64,000 bases of DNA from Bog-950 sp964615305 (lineage in GTDB: Bacteria; Bacteroidota; Bacteroidia; Chitinophagales; LD1): assembly GCA_964615305.1 (NCBI GenBank), contig CAZTNA010000002.1, forward strand, positions 372,001-436,000. The letters run 5' to 3'. The notes beneath the pieces were generated by a model. That model was not told the DNA's origin and did no database searches. It saw only the letters and a program-made list of their open reading frames with translations. Within the stretch, counting starts at the first letter, position 1. Each line of letters starts with the position of its first letter. Positions 54,982-62,080 of the stretch are shown piece by piece. A program made the position numbers and the translations under genes.

Positions 54982-56649
54982 ATGCAAAGCAACAAACCCT
55001 TATGTATCTTTCTTGTTTTAGTTGTTGTGCTCAACGTACTACAATCATTCTGTACCGAGCTGTTGCATGATGAAGCTTACTATTGGTTTTGGTCAACCAA
55101 TTTAGCATGGGGATATTTCGATCATCCGCCCATGGTTGCTCTTTTCATTTACCTGGGTGACTCTATGTTTCACCATGAGGTGGGAGTGCGCTTAATCTCT
55201 GTTTTGTCCCATGTGGCTACCATTTATTTGCTTTTCAGGTTAGTGAATCCCGCAAATGTTTATTTGTACATTGCATTGCTGATGAGCATTACACCTTTTC
55301 TAGGTGCCGGATTTTTTGCCGTACCAGATGCTCCGCTCTTGTTATTTACCACCTGTTTCTATTTCGCTTACAAAAGGTATTTGCAATCAGATTCTTTAAC
55401 AAATTTGTTATTGCTAGGAGTGTGTATGGCATTAATGCTGTATAGTAAATATCATGGAGTATTAGTTCTTGCCTTAGTTATTTTTTCCAATCTTGAATTA
55501 CTTAAACAGCGTTCGTTTTATTTTGCAACCGCAATTGGTGTACTTTGTTTTGCTCCACACTTATGGTGGCAATGGCAGCACGACTTTCCCACTTTACGTT
55601 TTCATTTTTTTGAACGCGCAAAAGATGTTTACTCACTTTGGCTTACAGGCGAATATATTGGCGGGCAGTTATTAATGGCCGGAGTTCCAGCAGGAATATT
55701 ACTGCTGTATGCCAGCGCAAAACAAGTTGCCACAAACAAACTTGAACGTACTCTAAAATTTCAATTATGGGGTATTTACCTCTTTTTCCTAATCAGCACA
55801 ATAAAAGGCAAAACCGAAGCACATTGGACAGCCGTTAACATTATTCCATTGACTGTTTTTGGATACCGATATTTGGAAACGAATCTCACAACTAAAAAGT
55901 GGTTGTATCGCCTATTGCCATTTTCTGTTTTAGCATTGCTGTTAATTAGAATTCACTATGGCACGGAACTAACGCAACGGTATTTAAAGATACCCAGCGA
56001 AACTCAACATTGGAAGAATTGGGCTCAAACAATAGCCTCAGATGCAGGTAACTTACCCGTGGTTTTTTTTAGCAGTTACTCAAGAGCAGCTAAATACAGT
56101 TTTTACTCAGGTAATGAGGCTTTTGCCCTTACTGAAGTAATGATGCGCAAAAGCCAATACGTACTTACCAACATTGAAGAAGCACTGCAAAACAAAGAAG
56201 TTTATACGTGTTCGTTTTGGAGTTTTAATCCTCAGCGCGCTAAACGTTGCCGCCATTTTACAACAGAAGCAGCAGATTTTGACGGTTGTGTGGCAGATAG
56301 TTTTATAAGTTGGGTGAAACTAAAGATACACCCTCTAAAACTTAGCTACAAAACTAAAACAGGCGGGCGCATAACCATACCTGTAAGAGCCTCATCCCCT
56401 TATCACAACCATCCACCTCCCAATAAATATTCTCGAATTACGTACCAGGTGTATGGAAACGATAAGTTGAAGCGTTACGAACATGAAACAGGTATATTAT
56501 TAGAAAATGTTCTTAACAATAATATCACTAACGTTGACATTACTCTGCCTGAAGTACCGGGAAATTATTCTGTATTCATTTCAGTTAGCCAGGATAACTT
56601 TCCGGCTTCTATTAACTCACAAGCAGTGCAGGTACAGGTTAACGAATAA
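54982..56649 (+). CDS. Membrane glycosyltransferase, GT39/ArnT-like
   Basis: The 555-residue protein has about ten hydrophobic segments in its first 370 residues and a large C-terminal extracytoplasmic domain. It carries the ELLHDEAYYWFW motif (D30, E31) and YFDHPPMVA (47-55), the acidic and His-Pro-Pro signatures of the Dol-P/undecaprenyl-phosphate sugar transferases of GT39/GT83, such as ArnT and protein O-mannosyltransferases. Such enzymes attach a sugar from a lipid carrier to lipid A or proteins on the outer face of the inner membrane. The sugar and acceptor are not known. The gene lies 26 bases after the GH28 stop on the same strand, probably in one transcript with the phosphatase and GH28. 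Confidence 0.9.
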   Translation: MQSNKPLCIFLVLVVVLNVLQSFCTELLHDEAYYWFWSTNLAWGYFDHPPMVALFIYLGDSMFHHEVGVRLISVLSHVATIYLLFRLVNPANVYLYIALLMSITPFLGAGFFAVPDAPLLLFTTCFYFAYKRYLQSDSLTNLLLLGVCMALMLYSKYHGVLVLALVIFSNLELLKQRSFYFATAIGVLCFAPHLWWQWQHDFPTLRFHFFERAKDVYSLWLTGEYIGGQLLMAGVPAGILLLYASAKQVATNKLERTLKFQLWGIYLFFLISTIKGKTEAHWTAVNIIPLTVFGYRYLETNLTTKKWLYRLLPFSVLALLLIRIHYGTELTQRYLKIPSETQHWKNWAQTIASDAGNLPVVFFSSYSRAAKYSFYSGNEAFALTEVMMRKSQYVLTNIEEALQNKEVYTCSFWSFNPQRAKRCRHFTTEAADFDGCVADSFISWVKLKIHPLKLSYKTKTGGRITIPVRASSPYHNHPPPNKYSRITYQVYGNDKLKRYEHETGILLENVLNNNITNVDITLPEVPGNYSVFISVSQDNFPASINSQAVQVQVNE

Positions 56650-56673
56650 CTAAGCCCTGGCTACTGGGCAAAA

Positions 56674-56702
56674 AAAACGCTCTGCGTCTTGCAAAGCGTT
56701 TT
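56674..56702 (-). terminator. Terminator of tRNA-Lys / end of the GT39 transcript
   Basis: AAAACGCT and AGCGTTTT form the stem, with an inner TGC/GCA helix. On the minus strand eight T follow, ending tRNA-Lys; on the plus strand TTTTG follows, so it could also stop the glycosyltransferase transcript. Confidence 0.8.
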
Positions 56703-56703
56703 G

Positions 56704-56776
56704 TGATTTTGCCGGGATTCGAACCCGGGACCCATACATTAAAAGTGTATTGCTCTACCAGCTGAGCTACAAAATC
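56704..56776 (-). tRNA. tRNA-Lys (anticodon TTT)
   Basis: The cloverleaf on the minus strand has acceptor arms GATTTTG/CAAAATC with discriminator A, D-arm TAGCTCAGCTGGTAGAGC, anticodon arm ATACA-CTTTTAA-TGTAT with anticodon TTT, and T-arm CCGGG-TTCGAAT-CCCGG. CCA is not encoded. Confidence 0.96.
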
Positions 56777-56941
56777 AATCCTCTCTCTTCTAAAGAGCGG
56801 GCAAATATAGATTCTTTGATAAAAAATAAAAGAGCGTGGATAAGTTTTCGTGCTTCAGAATTCAACTTTACAAAAGCTGCATAAAAAAGAGCAAGGGTAG
56901 GCTTCAAATTTCTCTGTATTCTTTACCTTGAACCCTCATTA

Positions 56942-57712
56942 CTACATCTTCCAAATATCACCCCATAGCCGTTGTCCACCATCTACGTAAAGAGTTTCGC
57001 CTGTTATATAGCGTGCCATTGGGCTACAAAGGAAAACGACTGGGTAAGCTACCTCTTCCAGAGTTCCTAGTCTTTTAGCAGGAATAGCACTTTCAATACC
57101 TGCTAAAAAATCAGGTGGGTATTGGTCTAGTCCGGTGCTTTTGATTATGCCAGGGGCTACAGCATTTACCTGAATGTTATATCTACTCCATTCTACAGCT
57201 AATGTCATAGTTAAATTTTCGACTCCGGCTCTGGCTGCACCTGTGTGCGACATGCCGGGAAAACCTCTGTATATGTTAGCAATTATGTTTACCACACTTC
57301 CCTGTTTTTCGGGTATAAAAAAGTGTTTCGCCATGGTTTGAGTTACATAAAAGGTTCCATTAAGGTTATTGTTTATCACTGCGTTCCAACCCTTAACAGA
57401 TATATCTTCAACGGGCGAGGGAAACTGCCCTCCCGCGTTGTTAACCAGTATGTCCAAACGCCCTTCATTGGTCTTAATGTTTTGTGCAAGTTGCTCGGCT
57501 TGCTCAACTTCGCGAATATCAAGAACTGTGTAACGCACTTTACCAAATGCCGTCAGCGTTTTAACTGCGGCCATTAAACGTTCTTCTTTGCGAGAAGAGA
57601 TAACTACCTCAGCCCCTAGCATTAGTAATTGCTTGGCAATAGCAAAACCAATACCGCTTCCGCCACCTGTAACAATTGCCACCTTTCCTTTCAATAAATT
57701 TTGTTTAAACAT
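56942..57712 (-). CDS. SDR family reductase, peroxisomal trans-2-enoyl/2,4-dienoyl-CoA reductase type
   Basis: The 256-residue protein is a classical-length short-chain dehydrogenase with the NAD(P) loop GGGSGIG (16-22), NNAGG (91-95) and a C-terminal GETLYVDGGQ. The usual catalytic YxxxK is not present: the alignable stretch is SHTGAARAGVENLT (155-168), where Thr157 and Arg161 stand in place of Tyr and Lys, and the preceding catalytic serine is also missing (NIIAN). This pattern matches the enoyl-CoA and dienoyl-CoA reductase branch (PECR/DECR), which reduces unsaturated acyl-CoA with NADPH by another mechanism. It lies 12 bases downstream of the BKACE gene and belongs to the same operon, hinting at joint acyl-CoA metabolism. 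Confidence 0.87.
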   Translation of the reverse strand: MFKQNLLKGKVAIVTGGGSGIGFAIAKQLLMLGAEVVISSRKEERLMAAVKTLTAFGKVRYTVLDIREVEQAEQLAQNIKTNEGRLDILVNNAGGQFPSPVEDISVKGWNAVINNNLNGTFYVTQTMAKHFFIPEKQGSVVNIIANIYRGFPGMSHTGAARAGVENLTMTLAVEWSRYNIQVNAVAPGIIKSTGLDQYPPDFLAGIESAIPAKRLGTLEEVAYPVVFLCSPMARYITGETLYVDGGQRLWGDIWKM

Positions 57713-57724
57713 GCTTACAGAATA

Positions 57725-58588
57725 TTAGATTACTCTTAAAGGCTTATTCAACATGGCGCGTGTTTCTTCTATGTTGGCAACTTCTCTGCCTAACATGCGA
57801 ACCATCTTTGCTGCTGCTTCAATCAATTCGCCATTGCTTTTTGCCATTTCTCCTTCAGGCAAATAGAAGTTGTCTTCGAGCCCGGCACGTATGTTACCAT
57901 CAATAGTAATAGCTGCTGCAATAGCTTGCCACTGTTTTCGGCCTATACCGATTACCTGCCAGTGGCTACCCGCAGGTACACTTGCCGCTTGATGTAACAG
58001 GTTTTTAGTGGAAATGGGTATTCCACCTAACACACCCATAACAAAACTAAACACATACGGCTTTTGTAACAATCCCATATCAATCAAAGGTTCAGCATTA
58101 TTTATATGCCCGTTATCGAACACTTCCATTTCGGGTACCGTACCTGCTTCTTTCATTTTCTCGAGATAAAATTTTATATCGCTGAAAGAATTTTGAAACA
58201 CAAAGTCGTGGTAAAATTCTTTTGTCTTAGGAGAGTAAATGCCATAATTCATACTGCCCATATTCAATGCTGCCATGTCGGGTTTCAATGCTGTAACATG
58301 GTGTATGCGCTCTTCTTTACTTAAACCTACTGCACCGGTACTATAATTAATAATAACTGTGGGACAGAGTGCACGCACCTCATCGCCAATCTGGCGGTAG
58401 GTTTCAATATCATACGCGGGTGCTCCACTCCCGTGCCTGGCATGAATATGTAATATGCTGGCTCCGGCATCAACAGCCCGCTTACCTTCTAAAGCAATTT
58501 CTTTTGGTGTGTAAGGTATGTATGGGCATTGGGCCCTTGTAGCCAACACACCGGTGAGTGATGCAGTTATTACTATCTTTTTTGCCAT
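57725..58588 (-). CDS. Beta-keto acid cleavage enzyme (BKACE, DUF849; 3-keto-5-aminohexanoate cleavage enzyme type)
   Basis: BKACE enzymes condense a beta-keto acid with acetyl-CoA and release acetoacetate and a CoA ester; the founding member acts in lysine fermentation. The 287-residue TIM-barrel protein shows the zinc ligands H47 and H49 in ILHIHARH and E238 in RAGLEDN, plus ASLTG near the N-terminus, NYSTGAVGLSKEER (81-94), and EMEVFDNGH (153-161), all expected for the family. The ATG at 58588 gives MAKKIVITA. It leads a two-gene unit with the SDR. Other lysine-fermentation genes (aminomutases, kal) are absent from the window, so the substrate may be another beta-keto acid. Confidence 0.92.
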   Translation of the reverse strand: MAKKIVITASLTGVLATRAQCPYIPYTPKEIALEGKRAVDAGASILHIHARHGSGAPAYDIETYRQIGDEVRALCPTVIINYSTGAVGLSKEERIHHVTALKPDMAALNMGSMNYGIYSPKTKEFYHDFVFQNSFSDIKFYLEKMKEAGTVPEMEVFDNGHINNAEPLIDMGLLQKPYVFSFVMGVLGGIPISTKNLLHQAASVPAGSHWQVIGIGRKQWQAIAAAITIDGNIRAGLEDNFYLPEGEMAKSNGELIEAAAKMVRMLGREVANIEETRAMLNKPLRVI

Positions 58589-58779
58589 AACAAGACTTTA
58601 AGTCAATCTATTGTTTTAGAATATACAACACTAAAAAATGTAAGACACAAACCAACAATTAATGAGTACAAGTTTTACTTTACAGATGAATGAAGCAATG
58701 TAAATGACTTCGCTTTTTATATTAGCGCAAACAGATGTTTTATTCTCTTTAGACCACAAAAGCCAAATGAACTGCAATT

Positions 58780-61398
58780 ATGGAATTACCTACCAAATAC
58801 GACCCCAAGCAAACCGAAGATAAATGGTACAAGTACTGGTTAGACTTAAACTTGTTTCATAGTGAGCCTGATGACCGTGAACCTTTCACCATTGTAATTC
58901 CACCGCCAAATGTAACTGGGGTATTACACATGGGGCACATGCTCAATAACACCATACAAGATATACTTATTCGCAAAGCACGCATGGAAGGCAAAAATGC
59001 CTGCTGGGTTCCGGGAACAGACCACGCCAGCATAGCCACCGAAGCAAAAGTGGTGCAAATGTTGCGTGAGCGCGGTATAAAGAAAAGCGATTTAAGCCGT
59101 GATGAGTTTCTGAAATATGCCTGGGAATGGAAAGAAAAATATGGGGGAATCATTCTGGAGCAGCTCAAGAAACTAGGCGCCAGCTGCGACTGGCAACGCA
59201 CCCGCTTTACCATGGAAGAAAAATTAAGCGATGCGGTAATTGAAGTTTTTATTGACCTCTACCAAAAAGGTCTTATTTATCGTGGGTTACGGATGATTAA
59301 CTGGGATCCGAGTGCAAAAACAACTCTTAGTAACGAAGAAGTACTTTACAGCGAAGAGAATAGTCAGCTTTACTTTGTAAAGTATAAATTAAAAGATAGC
59401 GATGATTTCATTTCTGTGGCAACTGTGCGCCCCGAAACTATTATGGGCGATGTGGCAGTTTGTGTAAACCCAAACGATGAGCGCTACAAAAATTTTGTGG
59501 GTAAAACAGTAATAGTACCGTTGGTGAACAGGGAAGTTCCTGTAATAGCTGATGATTATGTAGATATTGAGTTTGGTACCGGTGCTTTAAAGATAACACC
59601 TGCTCACGACATTAACGATTACGAAATTGGCAAGAGATACAACTTGCCGGTGGTAGATTGTTTTAATGAAGACGGCACAATTTCAACAGCTGCACAGGTG
59701 TTTATAGGCGAAGACCGATTTAAGGCGCGCAAACTTGCGACCGAAAAACTAGAAGCTGATGGGTTGCTGATTAAGAAGCAAGATTACCTGAATAAAGTTG
59801 GAAGAAGCGAACGAACAAACGCCATTATTGAACCCCGCTTATCGTTGCAGTGGTTTGTGGATATGAAAAAATTTTTCGAAAAAAATCCGCAAGTACTCAA
59901 TGATGTAATGAGTGATGATATTCACTTTTATCCTGAAAAACTGAAGAACACTTACAAGCACTGGATAGATAATGTTCGCGACTGGTGCATTAGTCGTCAA
60001 CTTTGGTGGGGGCAACGAATACCTGCCTGGTACGATGAAGACGGGAATTTAGTAGCTGTGGCAAAAACAAAAGAAGAAGCTCTCAAAATACTGGCAACCG
60101 GCAACCGGCAACCGGCAACACTAAAACAAGACGAAGACGTGCTTGACACCTGGTTCTCTTCCTGGCTTTGGCCTATAAGCGTGTTTGATGGTTTCGAAAA
60201 CCCAAGCAACAAAGACATTAACTATTACTACCCCACTAACGATTTGGTTACCGCACCCGAAATCATGTTCTTTTGGGTGATGCGAATGATAATGGCCGGA
60301 TACGAATGGCGCGGACAGAAGCCGTTTAAAAATGTTTACTACACCGGTATAGTACGTGACAAACTCAGAAGAAAAATGAGTAAATCACTTGGAAACTCAC
60401 CCGACCCGCTTGATTTAATTGAACAATACGGTGCCGATGGAGTTCGCTTGGGTATGTTACTATGCTCACCTGCCGGAAATGATATTTTGTTTGATGAAAA
60501 ACTTTGCGAACAAGGACGCAATTTCAGTAACAAACTCTGGAATGCTTTGCGGCTAGTGAAAGGGTGGGAAGTTTACGAGGGAGAAAGCGTAGAAAATAAA
60601 GTAGCCATTGAATGGCTCGAAAGTAAAATCAACAAAACAATTTTAGAGTTAGACTCATCATATAAAAATTACCGTCTTAGTGAAGCACTGATGACTCTCT
60701 ACAAACTTATTTGGGACGATTTCTGCTCCTGGTATCTCGAACTCATAAAGCCCGATTACCAAAAACCAATTGACAGCTTCACCTACAATAAAACTGTTGA
60801 AATTTTTGAAATTTTACTGAAGCTTCTTCACCCGGTAATGCCATTTATAACCGAAGAAATCTGGCAGTTGCTTAGCACTCGAAAACAAGGAGCAAGTATT
60901 TGCGTGGCCGAGTATCCCAAAGCCGCGAAAGTAAATGATGTGTTGATTGCACAAGCTGAATTAACGTTTGAAATTATTACCAACATACGCGAAATACGCG
61001 CACGGGCAAATAAAAAGAACACCGAAACCGTTGCAGTTTTCTACACCGGTGCCGATGCAGTTTCGTTTAGTACCTTTACCGAAAAGATTGTGAAACTCGC
61101 CCGTCTTGATAAGATAGAATCCGTAAAAGATGATTTACAGGGCGCTAAATCTTTTATCACCAAAGGGTATAAATTTTTTGTGTTGACCGGTGAAACAGCA
61201 AATGCCGGTGAAGAACGCGAAAAGTTGCTGAAAGAACTGGAATACACAAAAGGCTTTTTGGCATCGGTAGATAAAAAATTAAGCAACGAAAAATTTGTAA
61301 CATCAGCACCAGCAACAGTTATTGAAAACGAAAGAAAAAAGAAAGAAGATGCAATGGCTAGAATTAATATGCTTGAGCTTAGTTTAGCTTCTATATAG
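58780..61398 (+). CDS. valS: Valyl-tRNA synthetase
   Basis: ValS charges tRNA-Val in the cytosol and edits misactivated threonine. The 872-residue class I enzyme has HMGH at 50-53 (in PPPNVTGVLHMGH), an editing domain with FGTGALKITPAHD near 265-278, KMSKS at 532-536 (RRKMSKSLGNSPDPL), the anticodon-binding domain and a C-terminal coiled coil (KLLKELEYTKGFLASVDKKL). A curious detail is at residues 439-447, where four copies of a GGCAACC heptamer are translated as ATGNRQPAT, just before KQDEDVLDTWFSS. That segment is variable among relatives and the frame is kept. A -7-like box TATATTAG is at 58718-58725, about 55 bases upstream of the ATG. Confidence 0.98.
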   Translation: MELPTKYDPKQTEDKWYKYWLDLNLFHSEPDDREPFTIVIPPPNVTGVLHMGHMLNNTIQDILIRKARMEGKNACWVPGTDHASIATEAKVVQMLRERGIKKSDLSRDEFLKYAWEWKEKYGGIILEQLKKLGASCDWQRTRFTMEEKLSDAVIEVFIDLYQKGLIYRGLRMINWDPSAKTTLSNEEVLYSEENSQLYFVKYKLKDSDDFISVATVRPETIMGDVAVCVNPNDERYKNFVGKTVIVPLVNREVPVIADDYVDIEFGTGALKITPAHDINDYEIGKRYNLPVVDCFNEDGTISTAAQVFIGEDRFKARKLATEKLEADGLLIKKQDYLNKVGRSERTNAIIEPRLSLQWFVDMKKFFEKNPQVLNDVMSDDIHFYPEKLKNTYKHWIDNVRDWCISRQLWWGQRIPAWYDEDGNLVAVAKTKEEALKILATGNRQPATLKQDEDVLDTWFSSWLWPISVFDGFENPSNKDINYYYPTNDLVTAPEIMFFWVMRMIMAGYEWRGQKPFKNVYYTGIVRDKLRRKMSKSLGNSPDPLDLIEQYGADGVRLGMLLCSPAGNDILFDEKLCEQGRNFSNKLWNALRLVKGWEVYEGESVENKVAIEWLESKINKTILELDSSYKNYRLSEALMTLYKLIWDDFCSWYLELIKPDYQKPIDSFTYNKTVEIFEILLKLLHPVMPFITEEIWQLLSTRKQGASICVAEYPKAAKVNDVLIAQAELTFEIITNIREIRARANKKNTETVAVFYTGADAVSFSTFTEKIVKLARLDKIESVKDDLQGAKSFITKGYKFFVLTGETANAGEEREKLLKELEYTKGFLASVDKKLSNEKFVTSAPATVIENERKKKEDAMARINMLELSLASI
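60093..60120. repeat. Heptamer tandem repeat inside valS
   Basis: Three exact units GGCAACC (60093, 60100, 60107) are followed by GGCAACA. Because seven is not a multiple of three, each copy is read in a different frame and the product is ATGNRQPAT. Loss or gain of one unit would break the gene. Confidence 0.85.
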
Positions 61399-61417
61399 CA
61401 TACTGTTGTTGTAACGC

Positions 61418-61447
61418 TGGAAACTTTACATTCGATTAAAGTTTCCA
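61418..61447 (+). repeat. 11-bp inverted repeat after valS
   Basis: TGGAAACTTTA and TAAAGTTTCCA pair perfectly around CATTCGAT, 20 bases past the valS stop. No T run follows on either strand, so it is a structured 3' end rather than a classic terminator. Confidence 0.6.
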
Positions 61448-61505
61448 AAACCCTTTGCCAATCTACGTTCTGCGGAAACTACGCAGAATTTTTTTCCACC
61501 AAACA

Positions 61506-61536
61506 CTTGTATAAAGAATTTGAAAATATAAATTCG
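61506..61536 (+). promoter_or_regulatory. Probable promoter of the WYL-domain gene
   Basis: CTTG (61506-61509) is followed after 19 bases by TAAATTCG (61529-61536), one mismatch from TAnnTTTG. The ATG at 61556 is 20 bases further on. Confidence 0.45.
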
Positions 61537-61555
61537 TATTCGCTAAACCCGGCAC

Positions 61556-61927
61556 ATGAGTGAAAATTCTACCTACGCAAAAGGTGGTGTTCAGAAAAAG
61601 CAAATGCACTATTCGCCAAATTTGCTGAGCACTGTTAACAATGGAATAGACAATTGCAAAGTTGCTACTATCGAGTACGATTCACACGAGAAAGGTGTTT
61701 CACTACGCGATATAGAACCCATGGCTATTGTTTACAAAGATCATAAACGCCATTTGGTGGGTTGGTGCCGCTTGCGGAACGACTACCGTTCTTTCCGGTT
61801 AGACCGTCTAAATTGCATAAAACTAAAAAATGAGCAATTTAGCCGGAGGCAAGATTTTAAAATAGAAGATCACCAGGACGCCAGTAGTTTGCAACACCAT
61901 GATGAGTTTGAGGAATTCGATTCATAA
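61556..61927 (+). CDS. Stand-alone WYL-domain protein
   Basis: The 123-residue protein consists of little more than a WYL domain (about 36-98): ATIEYDSHEKGVSLRDIEP, MAIVYKDHKRHLVGWCRLRN and DYRSFRLDRL follow the family pattern I-Y-x-x...P-x-x-L...R-x-x-R-x-F-R-L-D-R-I. The eponymous WYL triplet reads HLVGWC here. WYL domains bind nucleic acids or small ligands and usually follow a DNA-binding helix-turn-helix in PafBC/DeoR-like regulators; here no helix-turn-helix is present. The first 35 residues are polar and the tail is acidic (HHDEFEEFDS). It has its own promoter-like element and terminator. A regulatory, ligand-sensing role is inferred only. Confidence 0.8.
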   Translation: MSENSTYAKGGVQKKQMHYSPNLLSTVNNGIDNCKVATIEYDSHEKGVSLRDIEPMAIVYKDHKRHLVGWCRLRNDYRSFRLDRLNCIKLKNEQFSRRQDFKIEDHQDASSLQHHDEFEEFDS

Positions 61928-61975
61928 AACATACACACACTAACAAAGACGGGCAGCCATACTGCCTGCTAACTA

Positions 61976-62006
61976 ACAGCCCCGCGCACGCGGGGTTGTT
62001 TATTTT
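61976..62006 (+). terminator. Rho-independent terminator of the WYL-domain gene
   Basis: AGCCCCGCG and CGCGGGGTT pair around CA and are followed by GTTTATTTTT. A smaller hairpin, GGCAG/CTGCC, precedes it. Confidence 0.85.
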
Positions 62007-62080
62007 TAGGGTAACTATACTTTTAGTTTATACCAACTTTATATTTTCACGGGCGCACATAAATGTTCTCTGCGGCCGTC

